Positions 1-6,880 of a stretch of DNA of 9,374 nucleotides are shown one piece after another; the first letter of the stretch is position 1; the number at the start of each line of letters is the position of its first letter. Both the position numbers and the translations under genes were made by a program. This stretch comes from Onstottus_B sp049273855. GTDB taxonomy: Bacteria; Acidobacteriota; Blastocatellia; UBA7656. The DNA lies in NCBI GenBank assembly GCA_049273855.1, contig JBASRN010000316.1:1-9374 (forward strand), read 5' to 3'. The notes beneath the pieces were generated by a model. It had not been told where the DNA came from and did not search any database. It saw only the letters and a list, made by a program, of their open reading frames with translations.

Positions 1-579
1 TACGCGTACATCGAATACTTCCCACGCGGTATGTTTCAGTTTCAGCCCGACCCGAACCTTGGCCGCCGGCAACAGATCTTTCAGGTATGGATTCGTCCGG
101 TCGAGCCCAAGAACGGCTTGTTCACGCTCCGCGCCGGGTTGTATGAGTTGAACAAGCTTGTGCGCAACGGAATTTCTCAGGAGGACTTTGAGGCGACGCG
201 CCGTTTCCTGACCAAGAACGTAAACACGCTGACCAAGACTCAGGATGCGCAGCTGGGCTATGCGATTGACAGCAAGTACTACGGGATTCCGACCTTCACG
301 GACTATGTGCGGGATCAGCTTTCGAAGCTCAAGTTGGAAGACGTCAATCGCGTAATCAAGAAACACCTGCAAGCCGAGAACGTAAAGATCGCCGTAGTTA
401 CCAAAGACGCCGAGGCGTTCAAACAAGCGGCCGTCGAAAACAAACCGTCGCCGATCAGCTACACGTCGTTGCCTCCCAAGGAGATTCTGGACGAGGACAA
501 GATCATCGAGAGCTACAAGCTGAGCTTTAATGCGAAGAAGGTCGAGGTGGTTCCGGTGGATCAAGTGTTTCAGAAGTGA
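1..579 (+). CDS. M16 family zinc peptidase, C-terminal part (5' end outside window)
   Basis: The reading frame is open from base 1 and ends at TGA 577-579, so only the last ~192 residues are present. The stretch from about QVWIRPVEPKNG through LYELNKLVRNGISQEDFEATRRFL matches the C-terminal (PF05193-type) half of insulinase/processing-peptidase-like proteins. There, a helix with the pattern 'I..EDF..TR.FL' follows the strand lining the peptide clamp. The protein ends in a short tail with VPVDQVFQ, a common ending in bacterial M16 proteins. The HxxEH zinc motif belongs to the N-terminal half and cannot be checked here, so this could be either the catalytic or the non-catalytic member of an M16 pair. 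Such proteins are usually periplasmic or secreted. The gene is convergent with the R-M/receptor chimera, 118 bp apart. I am fairly sure of the family and unsure of the substrate. Confidence 0.85.
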   Translation, partial: YAYIEYFPRGMFQFQPDPNLGRRQQIFQVWIRPVEPKNGLFTLRAGLYELNKLVRNGISQEDFEATRRFLTKNVNTLTKTQDAQLGYAIDSKYYGIPTFTDYVRDQLSKLKLEDVNRVIKKHLQAENVKIAVVTKDAEAFKQAAVENKPSPISYTSLPPKEILDEDKIIESYKLSFNAKKVEVVPVDQVFQK

Positions 580-697
580 CGATCGGGGCTTCCTAGAGGG
601 TTGCTTAGTCTCTTGCCGTCCAAAAGGAATGGTCTTATCTATAAGCAGGTCACACTTCCTTCCTGATTTCCGAAGAGCTAATTGGCCATAAGAATCC
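580..697. other. Convergent intergenic spacer, no gene seen
   Basis: This is a 118-bp gap between the M16 stop and the stop of the minus-strand chimera. I see no convincing GC-rich hairpin followed by a T-run in either direction, and no ORF or RNA gene. An 8-bp inverted pair (AGAAGTGA at 572-579, TCACTTCT at 712-719) brackets the gap but is too far apart to act as a terminator stem. Confidence 0.5.
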
Positions 698-874
698 TTA
701 GAATCGATAGCTCACTTCTAATTGTACGCGCCGCGGCCCGAAAGAACTTGTAGCAAGGCCGAACCCCGTAGATGTAAGAGGATGGCGGAAATCAAAACTT
801 GGCGAACCACGACTGCCGGATACGATCCTTGGATCTAGTCCGGACAGGTCAGGCTGACCAAGAACGGTGTTGTA
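698..874 (-). pseudogene. C-terminal remnant of a TonB-dependent/Oar-like outer-membrane receptor
   Basis: The last 58 codons of the chimeric ORF have nothing in common with R-M enzymes. They end in TGFGLATSSFGPRRVQLEVS followed by YRF and a stop. This is the usual closing pattern of large acidobacterial carboxypeptidase-regulatory-domain/TonB-dependent receptors: '(T/S)..FG..TS....R.VQL...(Y/F).F' with a terminal Phe recognised by the Bam machinery. The rest of the receptor (normally about 1000 residues) is absent from this window on either side. I infer that a deletion or insertion removed it and joined the R-M gene in frame to its 3' end. The assignment rests on motif recall only. Confidence 0.6.
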
Positions 875-2635
875 ATCGAACGTCTTCATCAAGCTCTGAC
901 GCATGCCTCGGAAGGTCGGATTGTCCAAGTACCCGTGATTGGTTATGAATGCCAATATCCCATAGCCGGTTTGCTCGATGCGCCACTGCGCGAAGCGGAT
1001 GAACTTCACATAGTCATCGTTGAGCCATTTCGGATTGCGCTCGCCAAGCGGCTTTCCATCGACCTCGAAGTAATTGGCGGTTTGCTTTCCAGTCGAAGTA
1101 TCGCGCCCTCGAAGCAGGTCAGCAATCCATTGCCCCGTGTTGGCGGAATGCCCTGAATACGGCGGATTGCCGAGCACTACCATAACCGGCACTTCTTGTT
1201 TGATGTGGCTGGCTGAGTTTGCTTCTTCGGCCAACCACTGAGCGAACAACGGCAGCTTGCTATCGGAGTGCGCCTCTTCAAGAGTGTTCGTGAGATAGAC
1301 CCGCAGACGCTCGTCTGTCGCGAAATCGTAGCCGGTGTTTTCAAGCAGCAGCCCCAGCTTCATATGCGCGACCGAATACGGAGCCATCAACAGCTCGAAT
1401 CCGAAGAGGCGCGGAAGCAGATGCTCGGACACATAGCCGGACCACATTCCCAGATTGTTCTTGAATGAATCGAAGACGGTGTTGATGACTCCGTACAGAA
1501 ACGTCCCCGTGCCCGTCGCCGGATCGAGGATCAAAACCTTGTGTACTTCGGTCGCGCTCTTCTTATTGCCTGACTTAACCTTGATCTTGGTCGCGTCGGC
1601 CAACCCGTCGTGCACATTGAAATCGGTCTTTAAGATTCGATCGACGCTGCGGACGATGAACGACACAACTGGCTCCGGCGTGTGTACACGCCTCGCGCCT
1701 CTCGCATCTTCGGATCGTATGCGGCAAGAAAGGTTTTCGTAGAAGTGGACAACCGGATCTTCGCGGCGCGTTCGCTTGCCGAAGTCTTCAAGAATTGCGC
1801 TGATGTTGGTTCGATGAAGCAACTCGGCTAGATCGTCGACCGCCCAAACAATTCGGTCGTCGAGGTCCGGTCCAGCGATGTGACCGAACATCTTGCGCAA
1901 GAACGGATTCGTCTTCGGCAGACTGTATGCTGCGTGCTGGCGAGTGAAATGTTCGCTGCCCTTGATGTTGCATCGTGCCGCGAAAAGCCCATAGCTAATC
2001 GTCTGCGCGTACATATCGGCGAACTGGTCTTGCGTCAGGTCATGAAGAAGCACCTTTCGAAACCCATCCATCTGCTGGTGTAACGCGCCGCCTTTGTCTT
2101 CGCCAGTGAATGCGCGGGTGATCGCGTTGCGAATCAGCTTGCCAATGGCGGCCATTCGCTTGGCTAACTCCTTAGCGCTGGCAATCGTTGGAATCTGAGC
2201 GTTGATGAATGCGGTCAGAAGTTCCGCGACTTCGTCCGCGCCTCCTTTCGCCGATTTGAGACTGCCATTGGTTCCGACTGTCGCGAGACGACCGGTTAAA
2301 CGATGCTCACCCAGAACGAACCATCGAAACTCCAGGTAGTTAGTGAGCACGAGATTGGCAAGACTCTCGCGGTAGCGCGCCAACTGTTCACTCTTTTCAG
2401 CGTTGTCCAGCGACTCGCCAACGTCCTTTGCCTCGATGTACCCGAGCGGAATCTCACCGCGCGTCACGATGTAGTCGGGCGCGCCGCATTTGATGCGCTT
2501 AGGCTCGTTGGTTGCCGTGATCCCACTTTCCAGTGATTCGATGAAGGACTTCAGCGCTGGTCGATGCGTGTGCTCTGTCGCGTTGCCCGCTTTGAGAGCG
2601 CTTTCTATTTTCTTGCAGTATTCAGCCGAGGTCAT
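698..2635 (-). CDS. Single-chain restriction-modification enzyme (type IIG/ISP-like N6-adenine methylase), C-terminally truncated and fused to a receptor tail
   Basis: Numbered from the Met at 2635, the protein has three parts. Residues ~1-20 carry the family N-terminus (AGNATEHTHRPALKSFIESL). A PD-(D/E)xK nuclease-like core follows, with Asp54 in GAPDY and Glu68-x-Lys70 in GYIEAK. A helical connector (LLHDLTQDQFADMYAQTISYG) leads to a gamma-class N6-adenine methylase, with motif I DPATGTG at 371-377 and motif IV NPPY at 490-493. No helicase motifs lie between nuclease and methylase, so it resembles helicase-less single-chain enzymes more than true LlaGI-type ISP proteins. Homology stops at about residue 587 (MRQSLMKTFD). 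Family members usually continue for several hundred residues, including the target-recognition domain. Here the last ~58 residues are an outer-membrane receptor tail. The frame stays open upstream to 2944, but that start would overlap the divergent antitoxin gene, and the family N-terminus fits the Met at 2635. No clear Shine-Dalgarno precedes it. The enzyme is probably inactive as a specific R-M system. Confidence 0.8.
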   Translation of the reverse strand: MTSAEYCKKIESALKAGNATEHTHRPALKSFIESLESGITATNEPKRIKCGAPDYIVTRGEIPLGYIEAKDVGESLDNAEKSEQLARYRESLANLVLTNYLEFRWFVLGEHRLTGRLATVGTNGSLKSAKGGADEVAELLTAFINAQIPTIASAKELAKRMAAIGKLIRNAITRAFTGEDKGGALHQQMDGFRKVLLHDLTQDQFADMYAQTISYGLFAARCNIKGSEHFTRQHAAYSLPKTNPFLRKMFGHIAGPDLDDRIVWAVDDLAELLHRTNISAILEDFGKRTRREDPVVHFYENLSCRIRSEDARGARRVHTPEPVVSFIVRSVDRILKTDFNVHDGLADATKIKVKSGNKKSATEVHKVLILDPATGTGTFLYGVINTVFDSFKNNLGMWSGYVSEHLLPRLFGFELLMAPYSVAHMKLGLLLENTGYDFATDERLRVYLTNTLEEAHSDSKLPLFAQWLAEEANSASHIKQEVPVMVVLGNPPYSGHSANTGQWIADLLRGRDTSTGKQTANYFEVDGKPLGERNPKWLNDDYVKFIRFAQWRIEQTGYGILAFITNHGYLDNPTFRGMRQSLMKTFDYNTVLGQPDLSGLDPRIVSGSRGSPSFDFRHPLTSTGFGLATSSFGPRRVQLEVSYRF

Positions 2636-2930
2636 TGATTGTCTGGGATGATAATCAACTAGGAACTCTGCTTGGGTCAAGCATCGAATATCAACGCCCG
2701 AAGAGTCCAGATACCCGAGAGAATGTAGCGCCGGAGCTTGAAGATTTTCGTCGCTTGGACCGGGGGCTTCCTCGATGAAGCCGGGAATCCAGCTTCTGGT
2801 CTTTTGATATGACTTGGGCTGAGGTGAATCTGCCGATGCTGCTGCATGATTGCGGTTTCCGAACCTGGGACGCCGATTATGTTCTTCCACTGAGCGCGAG
2901 CAAACTGTACACTGATGGCCGGAGGTCGCG
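2636..2930. other. Divergent upstream region between R-M and toxin-antitoxin genes, with an open 103-codon extension
   Basis: This 295-bp stretch separates the preferred R-M start from the antitoxin start and should hold both promoters. A possible antitoxin promoter has a -10-like TACACT at 2908-2913, inside the palindrome TGTACA, but its -35 is poor. On the minus strand the frame stays open through the whole region in phase with the R-M gene. It includes a coding-like stretch (SWIPGFIEEAPGPSDENLQA and onward to about LTQAEF). I do not recognise it as a domain. It may be a remnant of an earlier gene, an N-terminal extension, or chance. Confidence 0.4.
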
Positions 2931-3128
2931 ATGACCACGATCACTATTGGCTTATCTGATGATCGCGCGCTAAGGCTGAACGAGATGGCTGCCCGGCTCG
3001 GTGTTTCGCCTGAAGAGCTAGTGCGCGTCAGCGTTGACGAACTCCTCGCACGGCCCGACGAGGAGTTTGAGCGCGCTGTAGATTACGTTCTGAAGAAGAA
3101 CGCGGAACTCTACCGCCGGCTTGCCTGA
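2931..3128 (+). CDS. Antitoxin of a Fic/Doc-type toxin-antitoxin pair (ribbon-helix-helix-like)
   Basis: This is a 65-residue protein. It begins with a short beta strand (TTITIGL) followed by two helices (DDRALRLNEMAARLG, then SPEELVRVSVDELLA), the layout of a ribbon-helix-helix DNA-binding domain that would dimerise on its own operator. The acidic and basic tail DYVLKKNAELYRRLA is the kind of C-terminal helix that docks on a Doc toxin and blocks its active site. The start is well set by GGAGGT at 2921-2926, four bases before the ATG. The stop TGA (3126-3128) overlaps the toxin ATG by one base, which indicates translational coupling. Autoregulation of the operon by the antitoxin alone or with toxin is expected from the family and was not seen directly. 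It faces away from the R-M gene. Confidence 0.85.
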   Translation: MTTITIGLSDDRALRLNEMAARLGVSPEELVRVSVDELLARPDEEFERAVDYVLKKNAELYRRLA

Positions 3129-3523
3129 TGCGTTATCTCACACTCGGCGAATCCCTACAGCTCTATTACCAGACCATCGAACAGTCGGGCGGCTCAGCGG
3201 GAATCCGGGACCTAGCGGCGCTGGAGTCAGCGGTCGCACAACCGCGAATGACGTTTGACGGCGTGGATCTCTATCCTACAATCGCCGAGAAGGCATCGGC
3301 ATTAGGCTTCTCGCTCGTTCAGAATCACCCCTTCCTCGATGGAAACAAGCGCCTGGGTCACGCCGCGATGGAAACATTTCTCGTTCTCAACGGCTTTGAG
3401 TTCAGCGCGCCTGTCGGTGAACAGGAAGAGGTCATACTTGCGGTGGCTGCAGGTGAGATGGAGCGAGAAGACTTTACCGAGTGGCTTCGCGGTCACATAG
3501 TGGAACGGACGGTCTTGTATTGA
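3128..3523 (+). CDS. doc: Death-on-curing (Doc) toxin, Fic-fold kinase
   Basis: This 131-residue protein is close to the 126 residues of phage P1 Doc. The Fic motif is complete at residues 67-75 (HPFLDGNKR), with the catalytic His67, acidic Asp71 and phosphate-binding Asn73, Lys74 and Arg75. It sits after the usual helix ALESAVAQPRMTF and the segment YPTIAEKASALGFSLVQN. Well-studied Doc proteins phosphorylate elongation factor EF-Tu on a conserved Thr and arrest translation. That activity is inferred here from the family. The ATG overlaps the antitoxin stop (TGATG), so the pair forms a two-gene operon. Nothing looks truncated or mutated, so the module is probably functional. It would stabilise the neighbouring sequence against loss. 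Confidence 0.92.
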   Translation: MRYLTLGESLQLYYQTIEQSGGSAGIRDLAALESAVAQPRMTFDGVDLYPTIAEKASALGFSLVQNHPFLDGNKRLGHAAMETFLVLNGFEFSAPVGEQEEVILAVAAGEMEREDFTEWLRGHIVERTVLY

Positions 3524-3572
3524 ATCCGTGTCTCGACGGCATCAGACGCTTGCGGTCAGGGTCTGGTTCAGA

Positions 3573-3599
3573 ACGTCAATTATTCTAGTTGTTTGACGT
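3573..3599. other. Inverted repeat (7-bp arms) between toxin and DUF3857 gene
   Basis: ACGTCAA (3573-3579) and TTGACGT (3593-3599) form perfect arms around a 13-base AT-rich loop. No T-run follows on either strand, so an operator or weak 3' hairpin is as likely as a terminator. The rest of the 149-bp spacer 3524-3672 shows no gene. The right arm contains a TTGACG hexamer (3593-3598), but there is no good -10 at proper spacing. Confidence 0.3.
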
Positions 3600-3672
3600 G
3601 CTGCATGAACGCGACAATCACACAATTACGCTGAAGCAGAGTGGAGGGCCGGCTCAGTAACAAGGTTTCACA

Positions 3673-5685
3673 ATGAACCCAAGTAGCGAAAGCAGCTTCA
3701 AAGGCAGGTCCAGCCGGACTGCGGCGCTGGCTATCGCCCTGTTGGGTTGCGCATTCGCTGCCCCGACCGGGCAGCCTGTCGTAGCGGACGATGTGCCGCC
3801 GTGGCTGCGGGGGCTTGCGTCTACAAGCGTGTTGGCTCAGGACAAACGCGTCCCTGCTGTTGTGCTGTTGCGCGAGCAAGTGATCCGGGTCGAGGAAGAC
3901 GGAAAGGTAACCACGGTCGAACGCCAGGCCGTACGCATCTTGTCAAAAGAAGGTCGGGAGGAGGCGTTCGCAAGCGTCCACTACACAACAGACACCGGCA
4001 AGGTGCGCGACATGCGCGCATGGATGATCAGACCCGGCGGAACAGTCAAGAAGTTTGGCAAGGACGAAGTGGTTGATTTGGCGGCAGCTCCCAACGACGT
4101 GTTCAACGATGTTCGCGTCAAGATCATCGCGGCGCGCGACGAGGCCGAGCCGGGCGCGGTATTCGGATATGAATGGACCGCGGAAGATCGCTCGGTGTTC
4201 ACTCAATTCGACTGGCAGTTTCAGGAAAGGCTGCCGGCGCTTGTTTCGCGGTTCACGATCACCCTACCGCCCGGCTGGCGCGCGGAAGGCGTGATGCTCA
4301 ACCACGAGAAACTGGAGCCGGTGGTTAACGGCTCAACCTACGCGTGGGAGTTGCGCGATCTGCCTTTCATCGAGGAGGAACCGGCCAGTCCTCCGGTGAC
4401 CGCGTTGGCGGCCCGGCTCGCCGTGAGTTACTTTCCTCCGGCTGACAAGAGAGCCGGCGCAGGAGTGTTCAACAACTGGGCGGACGTCTCGCGCTGGCTG
4501 ACCGAGCTGAGCGAAGGGCAAGCGACTTTTGACGATGCGCTGTCGGCAAAGGCCAGCCAGCTAACGAGCAACGCGAAGACGGAGCTGGAACGCATTCAAG
4601 CGATCGGGCGCTACGTGCAAGGCGTGAACTACGTTTCGATTCAAACCGGGATTGGCAGGGGCGGAGGCTACCGCCCGCATTCAGCTATCGACGTGTTCGC
4701 CAAGTCTTACGGCGACTGCAAAGACAAGGCAAACCTGATGCGCGCGATGCTGAAGGCCATCGGAATTCAGTCGTATCTGGTGTGCATCTATTCGGGCGAT
4801 CCCTTCTATGTGCGGCAAGAGTGGCCCTCGCCTCAGCAGTTCAACCACTGCATCATCGCGGTGAGGCTGAGCGGTGAAACGCCGGTCGCTACGATCGTAA
4901 ATCATCCGTCGCTGGGCCGGTTGCTGATCTTCGACCCGACTGATGACTGCACGCCGGTCGGCGATCTTCCGGATCATGAGCAGGGAAGCTTTGCGTTGAT
5001 CGTTGCAGGTGAAGCGGGCGCGTTGCTCAGGATGCCCCAGACTCCTCCCGAGGCAAATCGGCTCGACCGCCAGGCCGACGTCGTGTTGTCGGCGGACGGA
5101 GGAATAACTGCGAACCTGCGTGAGCGTTCGGTGGGTCAATCGGCAGTCGACTCGCGCCGCGAGTTTCGCGGCCTCTCGCGCACCGACTACGTCAAGCGAG
5201 TCGAAGGCTGGATAACGCGGGGCGCCACCGGCGCGACGGTTTCGAAGGTCGAGGCGTTGGACAGCAGCGCGGAGGGGAGATTCGCGCTGGATGTTGACTT
5301 CACCGCCGCGCGCTACGGTCAGTTGATGCAGGACCGGTTGCTGGTGTTCAAACCCGCCATTGTCTCGCGCCGCGAGTCGCTCTTCCTCACCGAGGCAGCG
5401 CGCCGGTACCCGGTGGTGCTTCCGTCGCTTGCTTATTCGGAGAGGGTGCGGGTGAAGCTGCCAAAGGGCTTCGAAGTAGACGAGTTGCCGGACGCGGCGC
5501 AGCTTGATACGTCGTTCGGGACATACGCGACTTCTTACGTCGTGAAAGAGGAGCACCTGAGTTTCACCCGCACGCTTTTGGTTCGAGGTGCAACGATTCC
5601 GGTGAACGACTACGGGAAGGTGCGCGCATTCTTCGCTTCTATCCGCGCGGCTGAGCAGGCGCCGGTTGTGCTTGCCCGGAAGTGA
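3673..5685 (+). CDS. Secreted DUF3857 and transglutaminase-like domain protein
   Basis: This 670-residue protein has an N-terminal export signal: basic residues to about 15, then a hydrophobic run (ALAIALLGCAF, 18-28). Cys26 lies in an LLGC lipobox-like site, so it may be a lipoprotein, although cleavage after AFA is also possible. Residues ~60-250 are DUF3857-like (EQVIRVEEDGKVTTVERQAVRIL, then ARDEAEPGAVFGYEW). Residues ~300-425 form a transglutaminase/protease-like fold with the full Cys-His-Asp triad: Cys349 in YGDCKDKANL, His392 in FNHCIIAV and Asp421 in FDPTDD. The C-terminal third is a beta-rich domain typical of this arrangement. The protein would act in the periplasm or at the outer surface. 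Its substrate is unknown across the family; peptide cleavage or cross-linking are the usual guesses. It appears complete. The SD before the ATG is weak (AAGG near 3662-3665). Confidence 0.88.
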   Translation: MNPSSESSFKGRSSRTAALAIALLGCAFAAPTGQPVVADDVPPWLRGLASTSVLAQDKRVPAVVLLREQVIRVEEDGKVTTVERQAVRILSKEGREEAFASVHYTTDTGKVRDMRAWMIRPGGTVKKFGKDEVVDLAAAPNDVFNDVRVKIIAARDEAEPGAVFGYEWTAEDRSVFTQFDWQFQERLPALVSRFTITLPPGWRAEGVMLNHEKLEPVVNGSTYAWELRDLPFIEEEPASPPVTALAARLAVSYFPPADKRAGAGVFNNWADVSRWLTELSEGQATFDDALSAKASQLTSNAKTELERIQAIGRYVQGVNYVSIQTGIGRGGGYRPHSAIDVFAKSYGDCKDKANLMRAMLKAIGIQSYLVCIYSGDPFYVRQEWPSPQQFNHCIIAVRLSGETPVATIVNHPSLGRLLIFDPTDDCTPVGDLPDHEQGSFALIVAGEAGALLRMPQTPPEANRLDRQADVVLSADGGITANLRERSVGQSAVDSRREFRGLSRTDYVKRVEGWITRGATGATVSKVEALDSSAEGRFALDVDFTAARYGQLMQDRLLVFKPAIVSRRESLFLTEAARRYPVVLPSLAYSERVRVKLPKGFEVDELPDAAQLDTSFGTYATSYVVKEEHLSFTRTLLVRGATIPVNDYGKVRAFFASIRAAEQAPVVLARK

Positions 5686-5767
5686 TCGTTGTTGATGCCT
5701 GGCGGCGTATGATCTTGGCGCCTCCTTCGCTTGCAACTGCAGGAAACCTCCCTTAAAGCCTCTGTTT

Positions 5768-5804
5768 GCGCTGCGTTATTTGTTGCTGATAAGATAACGC
5801 GCGC
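5768..5804 (+). promoter_or_regulatory. Leader hairpin abutting the ribosome binding site of the FHA-GGDEF gene
   Basis: GCGC (5768-5771), a bulged T, and GCGTTAT (5773-5779) pair with ATAACGC (5794-5800) and GCGC (5801-5804). This gives 11 base pairs with a 14-base loop. The stem ends one base before the GAAGG Shine-Dalgarno (5806-5810) and 15 bases before the GTG start. It could hinder ribosome loading, serve as a DNA operator dyad, or mark the 3' end of the upstream transcript; there is no T-run. I looked for GEMM-I riboswitch core elements and did not find a convincing set. Confidence 0.45.
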
Positions 5805-5819
5805 TGAAGGTGAATTGCT

Positions 5820-6812
5820 GTGAATGATGCGGAACGCACTGTTAAGCTGGATCTGAGGGATGTACCGCCGGCGAGTGCCAAACGTCCAGTCCTCGTGGTA
5901 CTTCAAGGCCAATCGATCGGGCTCACTGCCCAGCTGGAAAAAGAACAGTTTGTTATCGGCCGCGGGTCGGCTGCCGACCTCGTGCTGAGGGACGACATCG
6001 CCTCGCGGGCGCACGCCGAGATCATGCGGCTGGATGTCGAAGGCGATTGCTCCGAGTACTACGTCACCGATCTTGATTCGACGAACGGAACTTACTTAAA
6101 CGGCGCAAAGGTCACTTCGCAGCAGCTGCTTCAGGACGGCGACAAGATCAAAGTGGGCAACCATATGATGAAGTTTGCGATGCTCGACGAGTTCGAGGCG
6201 GAGTTTCAAGAACGGCTTCATCAGATGACGCAACGCGACGAGTTGACCGGGCTGCGCTCGCGACGGAGCTTGTTCGCGGACCTCGACCGTGAGATAGCTC
6301 AGGCGTTTGGAAGCGCGGTGCCTCGCAAGGTCACCACGATAATGATGGACTTGGATTTCTTTAAGAAGGTCAACGACGGGCGCGGCCACCTGATCGGCAG
6401 CCATACGATTCGCGACGTCGGCCACATCATTCGTGACGTGATGGGAAGCGCCGACCTCGCTGCACGCTACGGCGGGGAAGAGTACCTGGGTTACATGGTG
6501 GGGTCGCGAGAGCAGGGCTACGAGATCGCCGAGCGGATCAGATCGACAGTCGAAGCGCATCCGTTTCAGGCTTCGACAATCAATCTGGCTCAGACGATGT
6601 ACATAACGATCAGCATGGGAGTCGCTTCGTTCCCGGAGGACGGAAGCACGGCACTCGAGATCGTTCAGAAAGCTGATCAGGCGTTGTTCCGCGCAAAGCT
6701 CAACGGCAGGAATCGGACCTGCGTATACGATCCGCTGATCGATAAGCCGGATTCATTCCGCCCGGCGCTTGATGTGTCCGCGATCATGTACGGTCCCGCC
6801 GACGCGCAGTAA
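5820..6812 (+). CDS. FHA-GGDEF dinucleotide cyclase with Hypr-type (cGAMP synthase-like) active site
   Basis: This 330-residue cytosolic protein has no membrane segment. Residues ~25-120 form an FHA phosphothreonine-binding domain: GR at 47-48, SRAH at 62-65, STNGTYLNG at 87-95 with Asn89. Residues ~135-305 form a GGDEF domain with a metal Asp177 in MMDLDFF, Lys182, Asn185, GGEEY at 218-222 in place of GGDEF, and the triphosphate-binding RAKLNGRNR near 291-299. Aligned to PleD from memory without gaps (offset 150), the base-contacting Asp344 is Ser194 (GHLIGS). The RxxD inhibitory site reads GSAD, so feedback control at that site should be lost. The Asp-to-Ser change is the hallmark of Hypr enzymes such as GSU1658 of Geobacter, which make 3',3'-cGAMP. 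The start is GTG, with GAAGG nine bases upstream; no ATG lies in frame nearby. Activity is likely because the catalytic Glu is kept. The product (cGAMP or c-di-GMP) is inference. Confidence 0.9.
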   Translation: MNDAERTVKLDLRDVPPASAKRPVLVVLQGQSIGLTAQLEKEQFVIGRGSAADLVLRDDIASRAHAEIMRLDVEGDCSEYYVTDLDSTNGTYLNGAKVTSQQLLQDGDKIKVGNHMMKFAMLDEFEAEFQERLHQMTQRDELTGLRSRRSLFADLDREIAQAFGSAVPRKVTTIMMDLDFFKKVNDGRGHLIGSHTIRDVGHIIRDVMGSADLAARYGGEEYLGYMVGSREQGYEIAERIRSTVEAHPFQASTINLAQTMYITISMGVASFPEDGSTALEIVQKADQALFRAKLNGRNRTCVYDPLIDKPDSFRPALDVSAIMYGPADAQ

Positions 6813-6814
6813 CA

Positions 6815-6834
6815 CGGCGCAATGTTGCGCGCCG
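6815..6834 (+). terminator. Hairpin just after the FHA-GGDEF stop
   Basis: CGGCGC (6815-6820) pairs with GCGCCG (6829-6834) around an 8-base loop. An alternative register pairs GCGCAA with TTGCGC. It starts two bases after the stop codon, a usual place for a 3' hairpin, but no T-run follows, so Rho-independent termination is unproven. Confidence 0.35.
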
Positions 6835-6880
6835 ACGTCAACACTCCCAGACAACTTTCGGGTTGCCCGTCGGGCGAGAC

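Noticed and set aside
572..719. 8-bp inverted repeat AGAAGTGA/TCACTTCT around the first spacer
   Set aside because: The arms are 132 bp apart and lie in the ends of two coding frames; probably chance.
2931..2944. Start of the R-M ORF at 2944
   Set aside because: It would overlap the divergent, well-supported antitoxin start and its ribosome site; the family N-terminus begins at the Met at 2635.
3580..3879. Minus-strand ORF across the start of the DUF3857 gene, checked as a possible upstream remnant of the receptor
   Set aside because: No beta-barrel or plug-like pattern in any minus-strand frame of 3524-3672.
4681..5736. Long 351-codon minus-strand ORF
   Set aside because: It lies antisense within the DUF3857-transglutaminase gene, is rich in Arg/His/Gln of shadow type and has no recognisable domain.
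5686..5819. GEMM-type (c-di-GMP or cGAMP) riboswitch before the cyclase gene
   Set aside because: Fragments such as GGAAACCTCC and AAAGCCTC are reminiscent, but the two-helix receptor fold and conserved core could not be built.
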